A DNA stretch of 20,878 nt from Chrysochromulina parva (GCA_002887195.1 PJAB01000779.1:1-20878), one strand, 5' to 3'; counted from the first letter of the stretch, positions 8,857 through 18,308 are shown. A program made the numbers and translations. The notes: generated by a model not told the origin, from the letters alone.

Positions 8857-10563
8857 TCAGCACACAGACCCGTCGTCATCATCGCCACCGCCGCCATGGA
8901 AGCTCGGTACTACTTCCGTGAAGATGGGCTTGACCTCGGGCATCTCGAGGGATCCTGGCCGACTCTCACCCAAATGTGGTGCTTCGAACGCACCAAATCG
9001 TGCCTCGTCGGCATCCATCTGTGCCGCAGCTCCCCTCGACTCGCCTCGCGCGAAATACACGCCCGCCACGACGCCCGCGCCCGCGCCCTCGCCCTCGCTC
9101 AACTCTTCGAGCCTGCGCGAGTACTCGCGGGCGTCGTGGCGGGCGTCGGTTTCGAGCCTGTGCGAGTACTCGCGGGCGTCGTGGCGGGCGTCGGTTTCGA
9201 GCCTGTGCGAGTACTCGCGGGCGTCGTGGCGGGCGTCGGTGGGGCTCTTGGAGGCGGTACACAGAGCATCCGAGAGGGTCCTCCACGCAGGCTCGTCATA
9301 TGGAAGCTCGTGAGCATATGCCCGAGCTCGCGAGCGGGCCTCGAGGTACTCGGCATCCTCATCGTGCTCCTCGGCCTCGTCGCTCACCTCATCGTGTGGA
9401 TCCTCGTGTTGGGCTGCTTTCGGGCGCTGGAGCAGCGCTCCACCATCCTCGCCGTGCCCCTCCTCTGGATCTTCGGCTCGCTGTACGTCGGAGTACCTCG
9501 TGGTTGCCACTGAATTGCTGCAGGCTCCGAGCCCAAGCCGAGCCTCAAGTGTGCCCAACAGCTTCACCACCATGGCTCCGGCGGCTGAGCCTTCGAGTGT
9601 GGCCATGAGCTTTGTAGCCATGGCTCCGGTGGCCCCGCCCTCTGCCTTCGCCGCGGCTACGCGACGCAGCCCTAGTCCTAGGGCCACGAGGACCATGATC
9701 GCGAGGAGAGCGCCGATGGCCAGGCTGAGTGTCAGCGAGTGACGCTTCGGTGCCGGCATCGCCGTCGACGCCCTCAGTCCCGTCGCCTCGGATTGGGTGA
9801 AAGAGGTGGGGGTCGTCGACGCACTGGGCACACTGGTCGCTGACGCACTGGGCATACTGGTCCATGTGGGCTGTGCAGGCAAGGACTGTTGCTCGACGCT
9901 GTTGCCGCGTGCATCGAGCGAGACGGCACGGTCAGTGCTCAGCAGCGGCGGATGCGGGGGCGGCGGTGGAGGGTATAGGGTTAGGCTACCGGCCGCAAAG
10001 AGCTCCCCCCTCGAGATGTACCGTGGCGGCGGCGAGGGCGGAGGGTCGACCAGGTCCGCCGGCAAGTTGCATGCAAGGCTCTCGGGCGGTCCCAAGAAGC
10101 CGACAGTGTCAAAGGTGAGGCATGCGAGCGTACTGCAGTCGCCCGCGGGCTCGTCGTCGACGATGAAGCTGATGCGTAGCCACGAGCCCACCTGCTCGCG
10201 CTGCAGCAACGAGGCGCCCTCGACATCCATAACCTCCACAAAAGGCCCGTGCACCTTGTAGAGCAGCACCACGCGCAGCCCAGCGATCCACGGCGATACA
10301 GCTACCCTGGCCGAGGTGCTCTTTATTCCGCCTCTTAGGTCAGGGGAGGACCTGACTTCGTAACCTAGCCTTGCCAATGTGCAGCGGTGTGCGTCATTCC
10401 ATGCAGCGGCGCTGAACAACTCCTCATCCTCCCCAAACGGCAGCTGCAACAGGATTGGTGACGGCGGCGGCGCTCGAACTGGCAACGGCGGCGGCGCTCG
10501 AACTGGTGACGGCGGCGGAGCTCGAACCGCCGCGATCACTGCGATCACTGCGAGCTGCATCAT
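8857..10563 (-). CDS. Single-pass membrane protein with Pro-rich ectodomain and repeat-bearing cytosolic tail
   Basis: Predicted 568 aa, unknown family. The start at 10563 (two adjacent ATGs) gives a signal peptide MMQLAVIAVIAAVRA; the ATG at 10629 would bury it behind a polar 22-residue extension. Three RAPPPxPx units follow, then a roughly 150-aa segment with paired cysteines (RCTLARLGYEV, DCSTLACLTFDTVGF) that may be a folded extracellular domain. Next come PPPSPPP and YPPPPPPHPP stretches and a Ser/Thr-rich stalk. One membrane helix lies at about 275-299 (LSLAIGALLAIMVLVALGLG), followed by LRRV, giving an outside-in orientation. The tail has two AGAM-KL--TLE-like units, an acidic Asp/Glu/His region, three 15-aa repeats and an acidic end (GGGGDDDDGSVC). 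The plan resembles the gene at 18309. Surface localisation is inferred. Confidence 0.72.
   Translation of the reverse strand: MMQLAVIAVIAAVRAPPPSPVRAPPPLPVRAPPPSPILLQLPFGEDEELFSAAAWNDAHRCTLARLGYEVRSSPDLRGGIKSTSARVAVSPWIAGLRVVLLYKVHGPFVEVMDVEGASLLQREQVGSWLRISFIVDDEPAGDCSTLACLTFDTVGFLGPPESLACNLPADLVDPPPSPPPRYISRGELFAAGSLTLYPPPPPPHPPLLSTDRAVSLDARGNSVEQQSLPAQPTWTSMPSASATSVPSASTTPTSFTQSEATGLRASTAMPAPKRHSLTLSLAIGALLAIMVLVALGLGLRRVAAAKAEGGATGAMATKLMATLEGSAAGAMVVKLLGTLEARLGLGACSNSVATTRYSDVQRAEDPEEGHGEDGGALLQRPKAAQHEDPHDEVSDEAEEHDEDAEYLEARSRARAYAHELPYDEPAWRTLSDALCTASKSPTDARHDAREYSHRLETDARHDAREYSHRLETDARHDAREYSRRLEELSEGEGAGAGVVAGVYFARGESRGAAAQMDADEARFGAFEAPHLGESRPGSLEMPEVKPIFTEVVPSFHGGGGDDDDGSVC
9106..9240 (-). 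repeat. Three 45-bp tandem repeats encoding TDARHDAREYSHRLE
   Basis: Three contiguous 45-bp units in the cytosolic tail of the membrane-protein gene. Copies differ by only a few bases; one has Arg in place of His. The encoded unit is 15 aa, charged, and probably helical. Confidence 0.93.
10453..10524 (-). repeat. Three 24-bp tandem repeats encoding RAPPPSPV-type units
   Basis: Three 8-residue units (RAPPPSPV, RAPPPLPV, RAPPPSPI) directly after the signal peptide of the membrane-protein gene, nearly identical at DNA level. Confidence 0.9.
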
Positions 10564-10720
10564 ACATGTACAGTCATCGGATGCGTCACGCCAATGTGAG
10601 ATGCGGTCCAGGGGCGTCTTCGTAAACATGCATGCAATTTGAGAGAATTACAGGGGAGAATTAAGGGACGACGCTATGCAACGTCCCGGGAAACAGTACT
10701 AAGAGCAGCCCGATGCCGAC

Positions 10721-10826
10721 TACAGTAGAGAGGATCTGCGTGGCCCTCTGAGCTGAGAGGGGTTCAACACTCTTCAGTTACAAACATTCATACAGTGGAG
10801 AGGATTGGCGTGGCCCTCTGAGCTGA
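10721..10826. repeat. Direct repeat of 36 bp in the intergenic region
   Basis: Segments 10721-10756 and 10791-10826 match at 33 of 36 positions, sharing GCGTGGCCCTCTGAGCTGA, with a period of 70 bp. They lie between the stop of the EF-hand gene (10851) and the start of the membrane-protein gene (10563), both on the minus strand. Each copy contains AGAGG...CCTCT, able to form a small hairpin. Confidence 0.9.
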
Positions 10827-10850
10827 TGAGCTCTGTGGTTCGTGCCGATC

Positions 10851-13669
10851 TCATCCCTCGCCGAGCAGAATGATATTGCGCCTCTGTTTGGCGATGTTCT
10901 TGCCGCGCAGCTGCTTCTGAAGCTCGTGAGCCTGCGCTCTGAGCCACGTGTCTGAATCCATGCCCTTACGATTCATCTTGTCCATCTCGTCACGGAGGAT
11001 CGTCTGCTTGGTGGTGTTGTCCAAGAGCCTCCCACGCTTTTCGAAATGCGTCGCTCTGCACATCTCGAATTGCGGCTCCCTGTACATGAGGTTCGGCTTG
11101 AAGTGGACCATAAATTCTGCTCTAGATACCTGGCCATTCTTTTCCTTATCCAAGATGTCGAAGCCTTTTTGGAACTCCTCGAACGTGATGGCACCGTCTC
11201 CATCCGTGTCGAGTTTCCAGAATGGCAGTGCTCCCCCGAGGAAGTACTCGTCCTTGGTGAGCATCCCATCTCCGTCTACATCCATCACGCGGAAGGCGGC
11301 GTCGTACTCTTCGCGGCTGACCAGGCCATCGCCATCCAGATCCAACGCCTTAAGGTACCCTTCGATGGACTGCTCCACCTTGGGCGCGTACCGTGCTGGG
11401 TTATAGATGCGCTCGATGCGCTCGCGCAGTTTCGGGTCCATGCCTTTGGACTTCGATCGGCGGTCAAACGTGCGCGTCGTGCTGCTCTCGGAGCCTCCTT
11501 TCACGAAGCTGCTTAGGGCGTCCTTCCGCCGGTGGAAAGAGGCGAGCATTTGTGAATCGACTTTCCGCCGCCGAGACTCGCTGAGCGACACCCAATCTGT
11601 ATCGCTGTCCTCGCCGCCCTCGCCACCACGGCCACCGCCAGTGTCCTCGCCCTCGGCCAGGCCATCAGCCTCATTGCGGCCCATGCGCCATTCGATGGGC
11701 CGTGCGGGCTGAAACCTTTCGCACTGCTCGATGGTGCGGATCGTGCGCAGCGCAACGTGGACCTCATATGTGTCACGCTCGTGCGCTGAGAGCAGCTCGC
11801 CCGCGTGCTCGAGAGCCTGGGCGAGCATCGCCAGGCAGTGCGCGTGCACGTCGTCGCAGTACACCTCAAGGGAGCCACGCAGCTCCCCCTCGGACGCAGC
11901 TGCGAGCTGCTCGGCCGCCACCTCGTGTATCTTTGCGAGTACCCTCCTCCGCACCTCATGAACCATCGTGTGCGCGCCGCCATATGCATCCTCGAGCTCC
12001 GCGAGGATCGCAGAAAGCTTGTCGGCTCGTCGCGCGCGCCTCTCGTGTTGATCTGTCGAGGATTCTAACACGCGCAGCAGGTCCTTATCGAGGATAGCAT
12101 ACACCTGCTCGAGCCGTGGGTGGATCATCAGCAGCGCTCATTAGTCGCAACCAACGGCCATCCTCAAGGCAATCGACGGCCATCCTCACCTGCTCGAGTA
12201 ACGGGTGCGGTTGGATGTCGATGTCCTCGATCCGTGTGTTGCGCGAAAGCTTCGGATCGATGGCACGAAGCAGCGTAGCGAGCTCTTCGAACTCGATTTC
12301 GCCGTTATGGTTTGCGTCGACTTTCTCGATGAGGTTATTCACGTCCTCGGCTTGGTGCCCCTCGATGAGCAATGCGAGCAGATGGCGCACCTGACGCACA
12401 TCGAGCGCAATCAGAGGCCATCAGAGACCATCAGCGGCCCTCAGTTGGCCACATCGGAGACGCACTCCTCCGACGCACTCAGGCGCACTCAGGAACGCTT
12501 AGGCGCACACTCAGACGCGCCTGTTCCTCTTCGAGCGGCGCCTCGGCTGGCACTCCTCCTCGGTGCAGCAGCCGCCACACGTCCCAGAGGTCCTTGTCGT
12601 GCATCTTCGTGAGGAACAGCACCCTCACGATGAGCAAGACCGCCTCTTGCGAGTAGCCAAAGTTGGTCATGCGTTCTGCTAGCCGCACGACGCGCTGGCG
12701 CTCATAGGGCTTCAGGCGCTGGGCGTTGGTCGCGCCGCCGAGCAGCGCGTTCACCTCTTTGAGAGCTAGTTGAGATTCCATCCGATTCTCAACCAGTTTG
12801 GGTTCCGAGCCGTCGGCTGGGATGAGAAGAGTGATCGCCGCCTCAAACTCGTGCATCGTGACTTTGGTCGGGTCGAGAAAGCCGAGCCGCGTGCGCACGG
12901 CGGGCAGGTCGGCGGCGCTCACCACGTCCGTGAGCAGCAGCATCGCGCGCTCAAACTCGGCTACAGTCAGCTCGCCCGTCCGCCTGAGGTCGAAGAGACC
13001 TCTCAGGCGGGCGAGCGAGCGCGCGTCGCGGGGGCCGTAGAGCGCTGCCACGGCCGTCGACGCCTGGTGCGGTGTGTACTCGGCGGCGAGCATACGCTCG
13101 ATGACGGCACCGGCGCGTGGGAGCAACGGCGGCGGCACTTTCGCGAGCACGGGCAGCTCGAGCGTCTGCAACGCGCGGCCAACGTGGCCGACGCCGCGCA
13201 CGCCGCCAGTCGCCAACTCTGTCACCTCTTCGGCGAGGAAGCCGCCGATTTGTGAGGGCACGAGCTCGTTGGCCGAGGCCTTGATGCTCGCGCACAGCGT
13301 GGGGAACTCTGCCTGGGTCACCATCTGCTCCCCGGACTGCAACCGCGAGATGTGTGCTGACGGCAACCGCGAGATCATCGTTTTCAGCTGCTCGGCAGCC
13401 ATAGGGCCGAGCATGTCTATGAGGTTCGCCAGAAGATCGCTGCCGGGAATCGTGCCGATGCGTCGCCGATCGAGCACGTCCCAGGCCTCGCGCGCAGCCT
13501 GGCTCGTACACGATGTGAAGAAAGCCTTGGTCATCAGCATCACTTCGTTCTCGTTGTACTGGAGGCTGCGCATGTTGAGCGTGAGGCGCGCAACGTGTAC
13601 GAGCACCCCACCGAGGATACCCTTCATGCCGACGGATGTAGCCGCGGTGAAGAGGGAAGAGAGGAACAT
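10851..13669 (-). CDS. Multi-EF-hand calcium-binding protein; three exons (12509-13669, 12190-12390, 10851-12104)
   Basis: Spliced product 871 aa (387 + 67 + 417). Canonical 12-residue EF loops occur at about 412-423 (DANHNGEIEFEE), 709-720 (DLDGDGLVSREE), 729-740 (DVDGDGMLTKDE), 753-764 (DTDGDGAITFEE) and 773-784 (DKEKNGQVSRAE). Degenerate EF-like helices are visible earlier (WDVLDRRRIGTIPGSDLL; LFDLRRTGELTVAEFERAM). The last four loops form two pairs as in centrin/calmodulin-type lobes. A long charged helical region lies between the exon-2 loop and the C-terminal lobes. The N-terminus (MFLSSLFTAATSVGMKGILG) is mildly hydrophobic. The first EF hand and the LEQ|VYAIL junction are continuous only after removing both introns. 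Probably a calcium sensor or flagellar/cytoskeletal component; no exact family is recognised. It is divergent from the gene at 14316. Confidence 0.8.
12105..12189 (-). other. 85-bp intron with terminal direct repeats
   Basis: Junctions in gene sense are CTCGAGCAG|GTGAGG and CTCGAGCAG|GTGTAT. The repeat pair 12102-12122 and 12187-12207 matches at 17 of 21 positions, including an unbroken CTCGAGCAGGTG, with a period of 85 bp. An imperfect 22-bp tandem repeat beginning TGAGGATGGCCGT sits at the 5' end. GACTAATGA or CTGATGAT could serve as branch site. The phase is 0 on both sides, and removal joins HPLLEQ to VYAILDKD. Confidence 0.78.
12391..12508 (-). other. 118-bp intron with short terminal direct repeat
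   Basis: Junctions in gene sense are CTGAGT|GTGCGCC and GCGTCAG|GTGCGCC. The intron and the next exon both begin GTGCGCC (12502-12508 and 12384-12390). Exon 1 would otherwise stop within 10 codons. Phase 0 on both sides joins ARLS to VRHLLALL just before the first canonical EF hand. The interior is rich in GAGTGCG microrepeats, then CTGATGG/CTGATTG units near the 3' end that could include the branch site. The 5' site is not a strong consensus, so the exact donor is less certain. Confidence 0.62.
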
Positions 13670-14315
13670 TATGAGGACTTCGGCCCGCAGTCCAAGCGTT
13701 TAAGGGGAGCGTTGAGCGTTTTTGTGTGCCTCTTGTCAAGGGGCTGATCTTGTCAAGATTGCATGCATTTTTCGGTTATGTTCGATATTCAAACATGTCC
13801 GAAACACGAGAGAAACATACTGGAAGATTTGCGGGCATCAGTTGTGTGGCACATCTTCCTAGAGACAGAAACTAGTGCGAGCGCACCGGACCGACCGACC
13901 TGCGACCGAGCATCTGATCCCATGTAGCCAACCGAGTGTGCGCGCGGCTTGAGGCCGTGCGAAACAGCGAGGCGAGGACGCCCTCTGCCCCGCCCCCGCT
14001 CAAGGTCAAAGGCAGTATCAAGCCTTGCACCGCCTGCAATTTCGTGGCCGCGAGCGCTCCCTCGCCTCCGCCTCACCCATGGGAGCATTGCATGAGAGGC
14101 CGGCTCTCCTTTCAAACAGGTTTCAAAACCCAGGGTGAGGTACATGTACCGGAGTACGACGTCCCCTGTGGTCCCCGGCTCCCCCCGAATTTTACCGGTA
14201 CGGCGCCCGCATCTTCGTTTTTGCAATTCGCAGTAGACGTCTCGCTTTTTTCTCGTCAAGCCAATTCCTGACACGGAGGCTCCAGGGCGGCTACCTTAGG
14301 GAGAGCCTCGGCATC
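13670..14315. promoter_or_regulatory. Divergent intergenic region, likely bidirectional promoter
   Basis: About 646 bp lie between the divergent starts of the EF-hand gene (-) and the DUF1769-acyltransferase gene (+). It contains TGCATGCA at 13760-13767 (91 bp from the EF-hand start), TACATGTA at 14141-14148 inside GGTACATGTACC (about 170 bp from the other start) and TTTTACCG at 14190-14197. An open frame at 13936-14271 has no recognisable domain. The promoter role is inferred from gene orientation. Confidence 0.45.
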
Positions 14316-17300
14316 ATGCAGCGCGAAGTAGAGGCGGCATCGAGCCCCTCCAAGGAGAAAAGCAGCATCAGCAGCACCGGTCGGCCGCTCGACCCCAACC
14401 ATCCGGGGCCGGCGGAGAGCTGGCGGACGAGGCCGGCGATGCTGCGCGTCGCCTGTGGCGTGCAGAGCGGCAGGCAGGTGGGCTTCAATTACCCGGAGAC
14501 GGCGTTCCCGATTGAAACCGACCATTTCTCCGGCCGCATGTACTTCCGATTACGCTACCTCGAGGGCGAGCCCACCGAGTACTTTCGGGGCCGGACGCGG
14601 AAGCTGTCGTGCGTCGTGCAGGGCCGGTTCAAGCACGCGCTGCCCATGTCCGAGTGCTTCACCGGGTACGAGTTTGAGCGGCCGATGGACAACGTGCCGG
14701 CCCATTGGCTGATTTCGACCATCCTACGCGCCGTGAAGAAGCTCGCGCCCACGGTCATGATCGACGTGCTCGGCCCTAAGCCATACATCCTCAACCCGCT
14801 CTTCCAGACGATCCAGCTGCTGCACGTGGCGCATCCGGGCGAGGAGCCGCCCCTCACGGCCTACCCGCTGCGCGAGCAGACCGCCCTCCTCGGCGGCGTC
14901 TTCGCGCAGAAGCCCTTCGACCGTCTCCAGCGCAAGAACTACTTTGCATCCACTCGGAATGGGGAAAAGCACACCCTTCAACCTGGGCTCGTCTACACAA
15001 TGGAGTTCTACGAGGACAAGATGGACTTTTCGACCTTCGAGTTCGCGGTCATCGGCATGCGCTTCGGGCTCGCGAGGTGCGACGCGCACCACTCGCGGAG
15101 AGGGGAAGGGGGGTTGGGGGGACTCACTCGCCGCACCCCGCACCCACGCCTCGCGCACGCCCTCCCCCACCCTTCCCTGGACCCCACCCCTGCTTGACTG
15201 TCCGTCGCGTGTCGCGCCCTCCTTCGCAAGGTTCTTAGCGGGGCAGCCGCTGCAGATCATGGGCAAGGTGGGCAACGTGCCGCATTCGACCGACTACATC
15301 TTCAACGTCGAGCTCTGGCATGAGTCCCTCCTCAGAGACGCCAAAGACTGCAGCGGCAGCGGCACCTCCACGCGCGCCTCGTCTGCCTCTGCCGTGGCAG
15401 CGGCGGTGGCGGCGGCAGCGGAGGCGGCGGGCGGCGGTGCACAGGGCGCGGGGCTGGTGGGCGTCGAGCTCAAGGGTGCTCGGCTGGGCGCGGAGGGCTC
15501 CGTCGAAGGCGTCGTTGTGGACATTGCAGACGTGAGCGACGATGGGGGTTATGAAACCGCCGAAGAGGCAGAGAGCTCGGCTGTGGGGGAGGAAGACTCG
15601 CTGCCTCGCGTGTCGTCGTCGAAGACCGACGAGGCCAGCGAGAAGTCGGACGCGCCGAGGGGCAGCCTGGCGAGCGTGGGCGCGATGGACGCCCAGCGGA
15701 TGGCGTCGAATGGAATGGTGGGCACGGGGGTTGCGGCCCTCGAAGATTATGATGACGTTCTCAAGGGGTCGGCGGGGTCGGCGGGCGCGGCGGGCGAGGC
15801 GGGCGAGGCGGGCGAGGTGGGCGAGGCCTCGCCCACAGTCCAGCACAACAAGCGGCACAACAAGCGGCACAAGCGCACCGCAAGTTCCGCACCCCTCGTG
15901 CCCGGCAGCAGCAGCAGCAGTCGCGAGGGCAGCAGCGCAGGCGCCCAATACAGTGCAGGCGCCTCGACTATTGGGGGCGCGGCGTTGAGCGCGCTGCGGC
16001 TGTCCGGGGGCGGCCGTCTCGCAACGCTCCCGGTGCATCTGCGTGATAAGGCCAAGTCGATGGGCGATTCGGATGCCGAGTCGCCGTCGGGCAGCCGCCC
16101 CTTGGGCTTCATGGGCATCAACTTTCGGCGCCCGCTCGGCCTGACCACTTTCCGCTGTGCGTGCTCGATCGGCTTGGACAGCACGCTCGACGAGGCTTAT
16201 TTGACCCTCCGGCGCAAGCTCTCGAAGCTGCTCGAGGATCCGCAGGCGACGGTGCGCCTGATGGTGCAGGGCGAGCGTTACTGGTTCTCCGACGCGAGCA
16301 GCGCCTCCGTCCTCGAGCAGGTGCTCATCATCGATCGTGAGGGGCAGGGGCTCGCTCGCGCCGTTCGTTTCTCCGACGGCAAGGGCGAGAAGGCAGTGCC
16401 AGCGGCCATCTGCGTCCTCGAGCCGTACGTGGGGCACGTGCGCAGCTCGGCGGACGTGGAGGCCAACGTTGGCGCTGGGCAGGCCGTCGGGCGCGCGGTC
16501 ACGTGCACGTGGCTCTTCCGGCACGACGTCATCGATGGCTGGCGCGTGTTGCGCTACCTCTGCCCGTGCATTCTAGAGGAGTGCCCTCTCACCTTTGAGA
16601 GACTCAAACAGAAGCATGAGGCCGGTAAGCGCAAGGCCGCCTCTCGCTCGACGGCGGCCAAGCTCGCGAACACCAGTAAGACGCTGTGCGGCGCCGTCGC
16701 GGTCTCACCCTATGCGCTGTACCGCCTCGCGCGGCTCGGCTTCGCATCGCCTCCCCTGGGACCGCGCCGCCAGTTTTATTTGCATGCCACCGTCTCGCTC
16801 AAGAAGTTGAAGGAGATTGCAGCCACGCACAAGATCGGTAGCCCCTCGACCACGCTCACCGCGTGCATCGCGGCCGCCTTTTTCGCCGCCGACCCGACGC
16901 GCGACCGCTGCGTCGTGGGCTCGAATGTGCTTTTCGACCCCGACGCTCCGGCGGGTAACCACGTGTGCGTCAAGATGGCCTCGCTCGACCGTCCCCAGTT
17001 CAGTGACCGCTCAGTGCTCACGCGCGCGGCGCGCACGCTCAACGCGGCGTCACAGTCGCTCGTCGACCTGTTCGTGGGCAACGTGACGCGCAGCTTCGTG
17101 AAGGGGCGGCTGCCCCACATGGTGGCGCGCGCAATCGAGCGCTCTCACTCCGCCATGGACTTCCTCGTCTCCAACCTGCCCGCCTTCGACAGCGCCTCGC
17201 CCAATGTCTTCGACCTGCAGACGCTTCGCGAGTGCTCCGAGTGGACGCCCTCGATTGTGTACGTCATCGGCGTGGGCGACGAGCTCTACTGCGACTTTTA

Positions 17301-17403
17301 CTGGCGGGTGCCCTCGTCGTTCTCGACGGATGCGTTCATGCGCACCTTCACGAGTGTGAGCGGCGCCTACCACGTTCACACGCAACTGGCCGACTCGTAC
17401 TGA
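14316..17403 (+). CDS. DUF1769 (UPF0590) domain fused to WS/DGAT-like acyltransferase; two exons (14316-15076, 15231-17403)
   Basis: Spliced product 977 aa. The N-terminal third resembles DUF1769: GRMYFRLRYLEGEP, YFRGRTRKLSCVVQGRFK, LVYTMEFYEDKMDFSTFEF, and across the junction LAR|FLAGQPLQIMGK, where the family has a conserved GQPLRYV-type strand. DUF1769 has no established activity that I know of. Residues of about 290-540 form a low-complexity Ala/Gly/Ser/Glu linker with GEAGEAGEVGEA and KRHNKRHKR. The C-terminal 430 residues resemble wax ester synthase/diacylglycerol acyltransferases. HDVIDG at 685-690 matches HxxxDG of the HHxxxDG active site, with Arg replacing the first His. FYLHATVSLKKLKEIAATHK precedes a helix, and VSNLPA at about 900 matches the SNVPGP motif. 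Acyl-CoA-dependent ester or triacylglycerol synthesis is inferred. Another acyl- or condensation-type transferase is possible. Confidence 0.74.
15077..15230 (+). other. 154-bp intron in the DUF1769-acyltransferase gene
   Basis: Junctions are CTCGCGAG|GTGCGACG and CTTCGCAAG|GTTCTT, phase 2 on both sides. The 9-bp pair 15070-15078 (TCGCGAGGT) and 15224-15232 (TCGCAAGGT) matches at 8 positions with a period of 154. The 3' half is C-rich, with TGCTTGACTG as a good branch-site candidate about 35 nt before the AG. Without splicing the frame stops at 15197 inside the segment. Splicing gives LARFLAGQPLQIMG, which continues the DUF1769 domain. Confidence 0.82.
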
Positions 17404-17563
17404 GCGAGAGCTTGCATGCAGGATGAGGGTCGCGCGGCCCGGCGTGAGGCGTGAGGGCGAGTTCTTCGAGGTCCTATCAGCAAGAGTGCCGCTCACCTGT
17501 CAGCGAGAGTACCCCTGAGAACAACGAGTGAGAAGGCAAGCCAGAGCACCGCTTCATGCGAGC

Positions 17564-17621
17564 GGGGAGTCATGGCATTGGGGGGGGAGTCATGGCATTT
17601 GGGGGGGGAGTCATATCATTG
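17564..17621 (+). repeat. Three G-rich tandem units GGGGAGTCATGGCATTG
   Basis: Copies start at 17564, 17584 and 17605 (period 20-21 bp) and are separated by runs of G. The third is diverged (GGGGAGTCATATCATTG). The strand carries runs of seven to nine Gs. Confidence 0.9.
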
Positions 17622-17702
17622 GGAGTAAGCGATCACATGAGGTGGGAACGTGAAGTGCGCATGTGTAGAGGGTCCTACGTCGAGCGACCGTGCTCGCCGA
17701 CG

Positions 17703-17917
17703 GCTTGGGTATAGGTGCCTGGCTTGTCACGCGACCGTGCGGGCGCACTGATGCCGGGCTAAGGGCCTCGCTCAGGGGCATGTGCGAATGGATGCGGTGG
17801 GTTGGGGATGGGCTGTAGGTGCTTGCAACGTCAGCGCGACCCGGTACGGCCCGCTTTTGGCATGCGGCAGGGGTTAAGGGCCTCGGCTCCAGCGGCACGT
17901 GCGAGAGCAGATGCAGT
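17703..17917. repeat. Diverged tandem duplication of about 105 bp
   Basis: Copy 1 (about 17703-17798) and copy 2 (about 17807-17917) share ordered blocks: TAGGTGC-TG, GCGACC, TAAGGGCCTCG, GGCA-GTGCGA and GATGC-GT. Indels separate the blocks. No coding or RNA function is evident. Confidence 0.6.
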
Positions 17918-18308
17918 CCGCCCTTTGGGCACTGTTTAATGTGTCAGCCGATCAGCATGTGTTGAGATGTTTGCGTGTGACCGACGCCGCCGACACCATC
18001 GTGGAGATCTGTGTCGTGTCGGGGCGCGGGACCTCATCCATCTATTTATTGTTAGGAACAGGAAGGATCGTAATGCGCGCGCATCCCGCCTCCACTCCAC
18101 GAGCACGACACACAACCACGAGACCGTCGAGCGAGTACGGACGGGAGAGGGAGACGCGGTGTGAACTCAGTCGGAAGAACTCCCAAAACCACCAGGGACC
18201 AGGCAGCAAATCAGCTAATCACACCATGGGCCCATGCATCGGCTCAGCACACGTCGCATGCGCCTCACAAAGGGTCATTCACGGACAGCGAGTGAGAGGC
18301 AGAGGTTC

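Larger units (their letters stand above)
17404..18308. other. Intergenic region between convergent genes, repeat-bearing
   Basis: About 900 bp lie between the stops of the acyltransferase gene (+) and the Pro-rich membrane gene (-). TGCATGCA occurs at 17413-17420, 10 bp after the stop. A G-rich triplication lies at 17564-17621 and a diverged tandem duplication at about 17703-17917. Open frames at 17611-17898 (-) and 17899-18354 (+) show no domains and follow the duplication, so I do not call them genes. No RNA gene is seen. Confidence 0.5.

Noticed and set aside
8591..9513. Plus-strand ORFs over the 45-bp repeat
   Set aside because: They are antisense to the membrane-protein gene and their repeats only reflect its repeat; no domain seen.
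12085..12399. Separate 104-aa EF-hand gene
   Set aside because: Its ends are intron-derived; splice sites on both sides join it in frame to the flanking exons.
13936..14271. ORF in the divergent spacer
   Set aside because: No domain, mixed composition, and located where promoters are expected.
15077..15197. DUF1769 protein ending as a 293-aa product at 15197
   Set aside because: The last 40 residues are Arg/His/Pro-rich intron translation, and the domain continues after the splice at 15230.
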